10,375 bases of DNA from Gammaproteobacteria bacterium (GTDB lineage Bacteria > Pseudomonadota > Gammaproteobacteria > HK1): positions 1-10,375 of the forward strand of contig JAGRHX010000074.1 in the NCBI GenBank assembly GCA_020444775.1, given 5' to 3'. Below, in pieces: positions 1 through 5,313 of the stretch (positions are counted from its first letter, which is position 1; each line of letters begins with the position of its first letter). The notes under the pieces were generated by a model. It was not told the origin of the DNA. It saw only the letters and a list, made by a program, of their open reading frames with translations, and did not search any database. The position numbers were made by a program, and so were the translations under genes.

Positions 1-556
1 GGCCGCTGAGAACGGCCTCCTGAATGGTGCCAACCCAGCTCGGCGTGGAGTAGGCATCCACGCCGAGCAGCCTGGAGTTCTCCGGGGTCATGGGCTCGAC
101 CAGACGCAGCGGCATGAAGTAGCCGCTGTTGGTGTTCGCGTCCCGATACTGGTCCGGGCCGGCGGACCTTTCAGTGATACGGTTGGCGTGCACCGTGTAG
201 CTGATGAAGCCCTGTTGCCGCATCATGAGCTCGAACTTCGGGCGCTCGATCTCGGATATCCGGCTGAACCTGGCAATGGCGCCGATATAGTCGTAGCGAC
301 TCAGGACTTCATGCGAGAGCTCGTAGAAGGGTGCTGTGCCGATCTCCCCGCTTTCCTGGTTCACACCGCGTAGCGCGGTCAATACCGCCTCGCCGCCCTC
401 GACCAGTCTGCCCAGCTCGGCGACCACGCTCGCGGATTCCGCGAGGAACCGTGAGCGACGCTGCTCCAGCTCGAAGAAGGTCGATCCGGCCGCGACCAGA
501 ACCGCGATCGCGATTCCGGCAATGACCAGCTTGAGCTTGAGGGTTGGACGTCGCAT
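1..556 (-). CDS. CHASE-domain membrane sensor, N-terminal part (runs off the window start)
   Basis: 185 residues are visible, starting at the ATG at 556-554; the rest lies beyond position 1. Seen: a short basic N-terminus (MRRPTLKLK), one hydrophobic segment at about residues 10-24, a polar helical stretch, then a region from about residue 50 ending in VEPMTPENSRLLGVDAYS (153-170). A GF-(I/V)-Y motif lies near 116-120. The VEP...N...LG.D..S pattern is typical of the CHASE extracellular ligand-binding domain. Known of the family: CHASE domains sit in the periplasm between membrane helices of histidine kinases, diguanylate cyclases or adenylate cyclases. The output domain would follow a second membrane helix outside the window, so its type is unknown. 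The gene starts 9 nt after the stop of the upstream binding protein and in the same frame, with no strong ribosome site of its own, which suggests translational coupling. Confidence is high for CHASE and nil for the output module. Confidence 0.85.
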   Translation of the reverse strand, partial: MRRPTLKLKLVIAGIAIAVLVAAGSTFFELEQRRSRFLAESASVVAELGRLVEGGEAVLTALRGVNQESGEIGTAPFYELSHEVLSRYDYIGAIARFSRISEIERPKFELMMRQQGFISYTVHANRITERSAGPDQYRDANTNSGYFMPLRLVEPMTPENSRLLGVDAYSTPSWVGTIQEAVLSG

Positions 557-565
557 GGTCAGGGC

Positions 566-1639
566 TCAGCGGGCCACTGGTGGGTCGAACCGCTTGGCGC
601 GGCGGGTCACGCTCAGTGGCAGGTCGATGCCAGCGGCGCCGACCAGCTGGTCGTTCAGCCACAGATCCCAGTTTCGATTGGCAATGATGGGAATGCTGCT
701 CGGCGCAACCCCGGAGAGGATCGTCAGCGCGGTCTGCGCTGCCCAAACGCCCTGTTCCTCGGGGATCTTGGTCATACCGAGCATGGCATAGGGCATCATC
801 CACTCGTGATTGGTCACGACCAGACGGCGGCTGCTGGCGCGCACATGCGCCTCGGTCTGTGCCGCGTGATCCTCCCAGCCGAGTATCCCCGAGTAACTAC
901 CCATGACCACGAAATCGGCTTGCTGGGCACGTTCGTAGAGCGTTCTCCATGCCGCTACGTCGGCCGCGAGACCGTGTTCCAGGTTCAGACCCAGGGCCGC
1001 GGCCGCGGTCTGCACGCGCTGCAGATTCTTGCGCTCGGTGAAGGTGTCGGCGCCGATGTAGAAGGCGCGATTGCCGGTCAGCTCCTGCGCGGTCGCCAGC
1101 ATGTCCTGAATCGGCGCCACCTCGATCATGCCGGTGACGTTCGGATACGGGAACCCGTACTCGCTCGCGCTCCAGTTGACGCCGCAGAACACCACTGGCG
1201 TGCTGGCCTCCTTGAGATGCTCACTGACCAGATAGCGGGCCGCGTTGTCATCGGCGGTGATGATGACGTCGGGTTGCCACTCACGCATGAATCCGAGTAT
1301 CTGCTCGACCGTGCTCTGAATGTGGGTCGAGTCCTTGCGCCGCTTGGTGTCCATGTCAATCTGGTGCAGTTCGCAGCGTCCGTTCAGGGTCTTGCGAACC
1401 CCACGCTCGACTCCGTCCGACCACTCGTAGCCATGATGATAGGACGACACGAACAGGCAGCGTGGCAGGCTGGCGTGCGCCGACGGCAGCGGTAAGAGGA
1501 GGCTCAGCAGGAGCAGTGACATGAGCCACCAGCAAGGCTGGTGGCGCCCCGTCCGAGCGGTGATGTCCACACCGGAGAGTAGTGTGCTGGGGGCGGTCAC
1601 GCTCGGACTCGTGTTGCTGATTGCGAAACGTGTAGCCAC
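566..1639 (-). CDS. Secreted ABC-type substrate-binding protein (ABC_sub_bind / TrpX-like family)
   Basis: 357 residues if translation begins at the GTG at 1639-1637. That start is chosen because a GGAGG (1646-1650 on the plus strand as CCTCC) sits 6 nt upstream of it. An alternative ATG at 1522 begins right at the hydrophobic stretch but has no ribosome site. The signal sequence is hydrophobic from about residue 37 (CWWLMSLLLLSLLLP) with a likely cleavage after SAHA (residue 56), giving an unusually long n-region. The mature part has the two-lobed periplasmic-binding pattern: LFVSSYHHGYEWSDGV, then PDVIITADDNAARY, TPVVFCGVN and a C-terminal lobe with ADFVVMGSYSG. This matches the ABC substrate-binding family that includes TrpX-like proteins. 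No permease or ATPase gene adjoins it. It is instead followed 9 nt later by a CHASE-domain sensor, so its probable job is to present a ligand to, or modulate, that sensor rather than to feed a transporter (inference). Confidence 0.82.
   Translation of the reverse strand: MATRFAISNTSPSVTAPSTLLSGVDITARTGRHQPCWWLMSLLLLSLLLPLPSAHASLPRCLFVSSYHHGYEWSDGVERGVRKTLNGRCELHQIDMDTKRRKDSTHIQSTVEQILGFMREWQPDVIITADDNAARYLVSEHLKEASTPVVFCGVNWSASEYGFPYPNVTGMIEVAPIQDMLATAQELTGNRAFYIGADTFTERKNLQRVQTAAAALGLNLEHGLAADVAAWRTLYERAQQADFVVMGSYSGILGWEDHAAQTEAHVRASSRRLVVTNHEWMMPYAMLGMTKIPEEQGVWAAQTALTILSGVAPSSIPIIANRNWDLWLNDQLVGAAGIDLPLSVTRRAKRFDPPVAR
1525..1545. repeat. Perfect 9-bp inverted repeat with 3-nt loop at the start of the binding-protein gene
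   Basis: GCCACCAGC - AAG - GCTGGTGGC. It lies just upstream of the in-frame ATG at 1522, inside the coding region if the GTG at 1639 is the start (it encodes part of RHQPCWWL). In mRNA it would fold into a tight hairpin. It would hide any ribosome site for the ATG at 1522, a further reason to prefer the upstream start, and could also slow translation before the signal peptide emerges (inference). Confidence 0.55.
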
Positions 1640-1645
1640 TGGTGT

Positions 1646-1650
1646 CCTCC
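1646..1650 (-). promoter_or_regulatory. Shine-Dalgarno site that sets the GTG start of the binding protein
   Basis: GGAGG on the minus strand, 6 nt before the GTG at 1639. It is the only strong ribosome site near the 5' end of this reading frame, and it argues for the 357-residue form over the shorter form starting at 1522. Confidence 0.6.
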
Positions 1651-1720
1651 GGGTTGCGGGCGAACTGATGCCTTGACGAGGCAGGCTTCGGTGTCGCCGG
1701 AACCGACGCTGCGCTCGTGA

Positions 1721-1753
1721 CCTGCCAGATGACAATCGTCCGCTCCTGGCAGG
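1721..1753. promoter_or_regulatory. Inverted repeat, possible operator upstream of the binding-protein/CHASE unit
   Basis: Perfect arms CCTGCCAG (1721-1728) and CTGGCAGG (1746-1753) with a 17-nt spacer, about 80-115 nt upstream of the GTG start at 1639. The spacer contains TTGTCA on the minus strand, one base from a -35 consensus, though no good -10 follows. It could be a dimeric repressor or activator site; the regulator is unknown. An RNA hairpin with a 17-nt loop is the alternative. Confidence 0.35.
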
Positions 1754-2046
1754 CCTGGTTACCGTGTGGCCGCGGGCTCATGACGCGCAGCCCGGCACGC
1801 ATCCGCACTGCGCGCACGCTCCCGGTCGGTTCGCGACGGGGCGCATGGCGAGCCTCGAACCGCGACCTTTGGTTTGGTCATCCCTGAACGATTGTGCTTG
1901 TCGGTCAGCGATCCTCCCGCGCGGGTACGGACACTGCCAGGCTGTCGCCCACCCGGGCACGAGCGGGTCGATAGCGTGTAGAGGCGCTCGGCCGAGAACA
2001 CCCGGCACGAGGATTGGCTGACCCCGGGAAAGCGCTGGTCCGTTTC

Positions 2047-2067
2047 ATCCATGGGTTTGATCCATGG
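2047..2067. repeat. Direct repeat ATCCATGG, two copies 13 nt apart
   Basis: Copies at 2047-2054 and 2060-2067, each containing the palindrome CCATGG, so the pair is both a direct and an inverted repeat. It lies in the long non-coding stretch, with no gene boundary nearby. Function is unknown and chance is possible. Confidence 0.4.
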
Positions 2068-2530
2068 CATGAATCAGCATCACAAAGCGAAGATGCGCTC
2101 TGCGTTTTGCGCGGAAAGTCAACGACATACGTCGCCGGTCTAAGAGGCGCATCCCAGTTCCAGCCGGGAAAGGCCGGGCAAGCAGCGTTTCCAGGGCGGT
2201 GCGAGATGCACCCGGGCCAGGTCAGCGGCGCGCTGCGCGGCACGTCGCCGGTGCGAGTAGGCTTCCGTTAACGCGATGCGTCAGTACATCGTGTCTCGCT
2301 CAGGTCAGTTGACGGCGAAACGTTAAATTTCTTGATCCGTGGCTTGCCAAGGACCTCGAATACGTGCGCATCATCTCAACTACGCGGCATCGGCGTGTCA
2401 TTGGCTGAAGGAGGCTTCCACCACGGTCGACAGCGGTCTCGTACTTCCTGCGTTCACGTGCCCAGTCGGGCAATCTTCACCGGGAGGCGTGCCGCCAATG
2501 TCTGTTCAGGGATCCGCTAGTGGTGACTGT

Positions 2531-2571
2531 CGGGATCCGATCCCGCCTGAGAGCCTCCGCGTGCTGGAGGC
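2531..2571 (+). promoter_or_regulatory. Two tandem hairpins in the leader of the small membrane protein gene
   Basis: Hairpin one: CGGGAT - CCG - ATCCCG (2531-2545). Hairpin two: GCCTCC - GCGTGCT - GGAGGC (2553-2571). Both are perfect 6-bp stems, 7 nt apart. They end 9 nt before the GGGAGGA ribosome site (2581-2587) of the gene starting at 2600. A structured leader could control translation or mark the end of an upstream transcript. There is no U-tract after either, and I do not recognise a known riboswitch class. Confidence 0.35.
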
Positions 2572-2599
2572 CGTTTCGAAGGGAGGAATACTCGGTCAC

Positions 2600-2767
2600 A
2601 TGAAGCGCCGCCTGGTCGAAATCCTCTGCACGCTGCTCCTGCTGGCCGTGGTTGGCGTGCTGCTGAACGCCGGCTCGACGCCCCACCCCGGGCTCGACGC
2701 GGCCTACGAGCGTTCCTTGAGCAACACGATCTACGGGTCGTTGGAACGCCAGGGGCAGGCGCGCTGA
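2600..2767 (+). CDS. Small single-pass membrane protein, 55 residues, unknown function
   Basis: The ATG at 2600 is preceded by GGGAGGA at 2581-2587 (spacing about 12-13 nt, somewhat long). The protein begins MKRRLVEIL, then has one hydrophobic segment at about residues 8-22 (ILCTLLLLAVVGVLL), then a polar tail with GLDAAYERSLSNTIYGSLERQ and an Arg C-terminus. The charge layout predicts the N-terminus in the cytoplasm and the tail outside, or a signal anchor. I do not recognise the family. An open frame continues upstream to 2339, but residues before the ATG look non-coding. It stands alone: the upstream region is empty, and downstream it faces the convergent oxidoreductase gene behind a hairpin. 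A positive-inside N-terminus, a clean hydrophobic core and a ribosome site support a real gene, but its small size leaves doubt. Confidence 0.55.
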   Translation: MKRRLVEILCTLLLLAVVGVLLNAGSTPHPGLDAAYERSLSNTIYGSLERQGQAR

Positions 2768-2783
2768 ACATGGGTTTCGTCGG

Positions 2784-2806
2784 CCGGTCCCGCGTGTCGG
2801 GACCGG
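2784..2806. terminator. Hairpin between convergent genes, possible terminator
   Basis: Perfect 8-bp stem CCGGTCCC / GGGACCGG with a 7-nt loop, extendable by CGG (2781-2783) to CCG (2810-2812) across a bulge. It lies 17 nt after the stop of the small membrane protein and 22 nt beyond the stop of the convergent oxidoreductase gene, so it could serve both. Neither strand has a U-tract, so it is not a classical intrinsic terminator. Confidence 0.45.
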
Positions 2807-2828
2807 TGGCCGAGGGTTGGACGCACGT

Positions 2829-3923
2829 CTATAGACCTCGCATGCGTGAGATGACGCGCCGCGCAAAGTCCTCGTGGAGCCGATACTTCAGCTCGTCTGG
2901 TGCAATGAAGGATATGGCGTCGAGCCCTGCCTGCTGCAGCGACTGGAGCTGCTCGACAATCTCCTCGGGCTGACCGGCGATGCAAAAGGTCTTGATCATC
3001 TCCGGGGTCACGAAACGGGCCTCTTCCGGATCCAGATAGCTGTAGTGGCTCTCGTGCAGCTTCTGGTGGCTGTGCGCGGCGTCACGGCGGCGATGAAAGG
3101 CGAGATACTCCTCCCAGATCGGCAGCACGTAGTCGGGCGGTGACGCGCCGGTCTCTCGAGCCAGGTCGACCAGATAGTGCACGTTGGCCATGATGGCCGG
3201 CCCACACTCGGCGATCACGCGTGCCGAGCTCAGCGTCTCGCCGGGCTCGAGCATCATCAGATTGACCAGCGCGGTGGTCTTGAAGTGCCGCAGATCTCGA
3301 CCAGTGCGCGCGGCGCCGCGATGCACGTTGGTCAGCGCCTGGTCGACCGTGCCACCGCGTGGGATCCCGGTGATCAAGCCATCTCCCAGTTCTCCAGCCA
3401 GCGCCTGCGCGCGCGGACCGAATCCGCCGACATGGATGGGAATCGGATCGTCCAGATTGACGTAACGCAGCGATGGATTCTGGAAACGGACCGCGTGTGT
3501 GGTGGTGTGTGCAGGGTCGGCGCCCTCGTCGCTGGAGACCGGCAGCTGGATCTCCTCGCCATCGAGCAGACCCTTGACCTGACGGATGTAGCGACCGAAT
3601 GGCTTGACCCGCATCGGCACCCGTCCGAGTGTGCGCATCGCCGTGTTGCCGGTGCCGATGCCGAGGAAGGTGCGTCCCGGTGCGAGCGTGTTGATGCTGG
3701 CGATACCATTGGCCAGCTCCGGAGCCAGCCGCAGGCCCGGCACGGCCACGCCCAGACCCAGGCGGATGGTGCGGGTCTGTTGAGCCGCGAGTGCGAGCAC
3801 CACGAATGGGTTCGAGCGCAGCATCGGCGAGTCGGTGGCCCAGCAGAAATCGTAGCCGAGGTTCTCGGCGTGCTTGACCAGGCCGACGTCGTCGACCCTG
3901 GCGCAGGTGATCCCGAATTCCAT
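2829..3923 (-). CDS. Luciferase-like (LLM class) flavin- or F420-dependent oxidoreductase
   Basis: 364 residues from the ATG at 3923, chosen because GAGGAG lies about 6 nt upstream and MEFGITC is a normal LLM N-terminus; an open frame running upstream to 4067 is not needed. Family features seen: the first beta-strand MEFGI, ENLGYDFCWATDSP (20-33), PFVVLALAAQQTRTIRLGLGV with the buried strand typical of the TIM barrel, LAPGRTFLGIGTGN (80-93), and the signature PIHVGGFGPRAQALAGELGDG (162-182). The C-terminal part contains GQPEEIVEQLQSLQQAGLDAISF, the usual final strand-helix of the family. Known: these cytoplasmic enzymes use reduced FMN or coenzyme F420 to oxidise or reduce substrates ranging from aldehydes and alkanesulfonates to methylene-tetrahydromethanopterin. 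Which cofactor and substrate apply here cannot be read. It is divergent from an aldo/keto reductase gene, with 198 nt between the start codons. Confidence 0.9.
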   Translation of the reverse strand: MEFGITCARVDDVGLVKHAENLGYDFCWATDSPMLRSNPFVVLALAAQQTRTIRLGLGVAVPGLRLAPELANGIASINTLAPGRTFLGIGTGNTAMRTLGRVPMRVKPFGRYIRQVKGLLDGEEIQLPVSSDEGADPAHTTTHAVRFQNPSLRYVNLDDPIPIHVGGFGPRAQALAGELGDGLITGIPRGGTVDQALTNVHRGAARTGRDLRHFKTTALVNLMMLEPGETLSSARVIAECGPAIMANVHYLVDLARETGASPPDYVLPIWEEYLAFHRRRDAAHSHQKLHESHYSYLDPEEARFVTPEMIKTFCIAGQPEEIVEQLQSLQQAGLDAISFIAPDELKYRLHEDFARRVISRMRGL

Positions 3924-3996
3924 GCCTGTCTCCTCATGCCGGGTCGGCTTCGTGTGGGACAGCTTCGCCGGCGTGCCAGCCAAGTGTCCGGGGAAC

Positions 3997-4018
3997 GGCC
4001 TCGAATGGGCCTCGAATC
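3997..4018. promoter_or_regulatory. Tandem direct repeat with 11-bp period in the divergent control region
   Basis: GGCCTCGAAT occurs at 3997-4006 and again at 4008-4017, an 11-nt period, about one helical turn. It sits midway between the divergent start codons at 3923 and 4122. Such phased repeats often bind a regulator on one face of DNA and could coordinate both genes (inference). Chance duplication is the alternative. Confidence 0.35.
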
Positions 4019-4121
4019 GGCCAGTTCTCAGGTGCGTCGGGGGACGCGACGCGAACCGCGTCATCATCGCTTATGATGTTGGCGATTGGTATCGATGCGC
4101 GAACGCCGACAGGGGATGGGT

Positions 4122-5078
4122 ATGGATCAGGTGCAGTTGGGGCGAACGGGGCTGATGGTCGGCGTCGCCGGTCTGGGGTGCGGTGGATTCAGCCGTCTCG
4201 GACAGCGGCAGGGACGCAGTGAGGCCGAATCGGTCGCGCTGGTCAGGACAGCCCTGGACGAAGGTGTGAACTTCTTCGATACAGCCGAGAACTACGGTAC
4301 CGAGACCATCGTCGGCAAGGCGCTGCGCGATGTCGACCGGGACCGCGTGGTCATCTCCACCAAGACGGTGGTCGCGCGTAGCGGCGCGGTGCGACCGGTC
4401 GCCGAGATCGTCGCGAGTCTCAACGCCTCGCTCGAGCGCCTCGGCATGGCGCATGTCGACGTCTTCCATCTGCATGCCGTGCCTCCGGCGCTGCTGGACC
4501 ATGTCCTCGAGCAGGTGTTGCCGGCGCTGCAGCGTGAGCAGCAGGCGGGGAAGATCCGACACCTCGGCATCACCGAGACCGCGCCCAACGACCCCGGTCA
4601 CGAGATGCTGGCGCGAGCGCTGCCACTCGATCACTTCGACGTGGTGATGGTCGCGTTCCACATGCTCCATCAGTCCGCGCGCGAGCGGGTGTTCCCGCTC
4701 ACCCTGGCCAATGGCGTGGCGACGCTGATCATGTTCGCGGTGCGTGAGATCTTCAGCAAGCCGGCGCGGCTCACCGCCGAGCTGCAAAGACTCGCGGAGG
4801 ACGGTCAACTGGATGATGCCCTGCGTGATCCCGAACGCGCGCTCGGTTTCCTGGTCCACGATGGCGGGGCGCGTAGTCTGGTGGATGCCGCCTATCGCTT
4901 CTGCAGGCACGAGCCGGGCGCCGACGTGATCCTGTTCGGCACCGGAAGCGTCGATCATCTGCGTGCGAACATCGAGTCGATCTGCCGGCCACCGCTGCCG
5001 GCGGCGGATCTGGAACGACTGCATAAAGCTTTCGCGCATCTGACCGATGTCGGATTGGATGCGCCGAGCGGCGGTTGA
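4122..5078 (+). CDS. Aldo/keto reductase
   Basis: 318 residues from the ATG at 4122 (MDQVQLGRTGL), a standard family N-terminus, preceded by AGGGG. In-frame ATGs at 4086, 4095 and 4116 would add a non-family leader. The NADPH-dependent TIM-barrel reductase pattern is intact: LGCGGFSRLG, then GVNFFDTAENYG with catalytic Asp53 and Tyr58, STKT with Lys81, and VDVFHLH with the catalytic His118. LGITE follows after QQAGKIRHL. The C-terminal cofactor region reads VILFGTGSVDHLRANIE, the form seen in bacterial AKRs. Known: reduction of aldehydes and ketones with NAD(P)H in the cytoplasm; the substrate is not predictable. It diverges from the LLM oxidoreductase, so the pair may share control, and both act on carbonyl or flavin-type redox chemistry. 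About 235 nt then separate it from the next gene. Confidence 0.92.
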   Translation: MDQVQLGRTGLMVGVAGLGCGGFSRLGQRQGRSEAESVALVRTALDEGVNFFDTAENYGTETIVGKALRDVDRDRVVISTKTVVARSGAVRPVAEIVASLNASLERLGMAHVDVFHLHAVPPALLDHVLEQVLPALQREQQAGKIRHLGITETAPNDPGHEMLARALPLDHFDVVMVAFHMLHQSARERVFPLTLANGVATLIMFAVREIFSKPARLTAELQRLAEDGQLDDALRDPERALGFLVHDGGARSLVDAAYRFCRHEPGADVILFGTGSVDHLRANIESICRPPLPAADLERLHKAFAHLTDVGLDAPSGG

Positions 5079-5096
5079 GCCGTCGGCTGCCGGCCG

Positions 5097-5116
5097 GCCC
5101 GCGAGACGCCGCGGGC
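5097..5116 (+). terminator. GC-rich hairpin after the aldo/keto reductase gene
   Basis: Perfect 7-bp stem GCCCGCG / CGCGGGC with loop AGACGC, starting 18 nt after the stop codon. It is correctly placed for a terminator but has no U-tract behind it, so it may only protect the 3' end or need Rho. Confidence 0.45.
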
Positions 5117-5160
5117 AGATGCAGGCGGCAGTCGTCGCAGACAGAAGTTACAGAATCTAA

Positions 5161-5189
5161 CAGACGCCTCGCCGAACGCGGCCGATAAT
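5161..5189 (+). promoter_or_regulatory. Weak sigma-70-like promoter candidate upstream of the NMT1-fold gene
   Basis: GATAAT (5184-5189) matches the -10 consensus at 5 of 6 bases. CAGACG at 5161-5166, 17 nt upstream, matches -35 at only 3 of 6. It sits in the most AT-rich part of the gap, about 125 nt before the start codon at 5314. Candidate only. Confidence 0.25.
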
Positions 5190-5208
5190 CTACTTGATAT
5201 CTCCTCGG

Positions 5209-5232
5209 CACCGGCATGTGCACCGGCGTGTG
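5209..5232. repeat. Tandem 12-nt direct repeat upstream of the NMT1-fold gene
   Basis: CACCGGCATGTG followed directly by CACCGGCGTGTG, one mismatch in 12. It lies about 20 nt past the candidate -10 and 82 nt before the start codon, where a regulator site or leader element would be expected. No known box is recognised. Confidence 0.4.
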
Positions 5233-5278
5233 AATGTGCCGTAGTCAATGCCCCTGGATTGCCATCCTGGCTGAACCG

Positions 5279-5294
5279 GACCCGATAGCGGGTC
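5279..5294 (+). promoter_or_regulatory. Short leader hairpin just before the ribosome site
   Basis: GACCCG - ATAG - CGGGTC, a perfect 6-bp stem with a 4-nt loop. It ends 7 nt before the AGGA ribosome site (5302-5305) of the gene at 5314. It may tune translation initiation. Too small to claim more. Confidence 0.35.
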
Positions 5295-5313
5295 GTCTTG
5301 CAGGATCGACCTG

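Larger units (their letters stand above)
1640..2599. other. Long stretch without a convincing gene
   Basis: About 960 nt between the divergent binding-protein gene and a small plus-strand gene. Open frames at 1764-2021, 2014-2271 (plus) and 1905-2243 (minus) have no ribosome site, are rich in Pro, Arg, Cys and Ser in the way of chance frames in GC-rich DNA, and show no domain I recognise. Seen in it: an 8-bp inverted repeat (1721-1753), a 10-bp palindrome CCCGCGCGGG (1916-1925), a direct repeat ATCCATGG (2047-2054, 2060-2067), an 11-nt repeat ACGTCGCCGGT (2129-2139, 2242-2252), a short AT-rich island around 2318-2336, and two hairpins before the next gene. It must hold the promoter of the minus-strand unit and could also hold a small RNA or a decayed gene. 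No tRNA or known riboswitch core was recognised. Confidence 0.6.

Noticed and set aside
806..1495. 229-residue plus-strand frame opposite the binding-protein gene
   Set aside because: Antisense shadow; the minus-strand product has a signal peptide and binding-protein pattern.
2129..2252. 11-nt repeat ACGTCGCCGGT, copies at 2129-2139 and 2242-2252, considered as a mobile-element end or attachment site
   Set aside because: Short, same orientation, no transposase or integrase nearby and no matching terminal structure; probably chance in GC-rich DNA.
1764..2271. Open frames on both strands in the long gap (1764-2021, 2014-2271 plus; 1905-2243, 1759-2070 minus)
   Set aside because: No ribosome sites, chance-like composition, overlapping on both strands and no recognisable domain or motif.
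2309..2337. TTGACG followed by an AT-rich stretch, considered as a promoter
   Set aside because: No acceptable -10 at 16-18 nt spacing; TTGATC is a poor match.
3177..4076. 299-residue plus-strand frame opposite the LLM oxidoreductase
   Set aside because: It is the antisense shadow of a gene with clear family motifs; its own sequence has no domain.
4072..4077. TATGAT as a -10 box for the aldo/keto reductase
   Set aside because: No -35-like hexamer at the proper distance (ACGCGA is found there).
4071..5039. 322-residue minus-strand frame opposite the aldo/keto reductase
   Set aside because: Antisense shadow; the plus-strand product has an intact catalytic tetrad.
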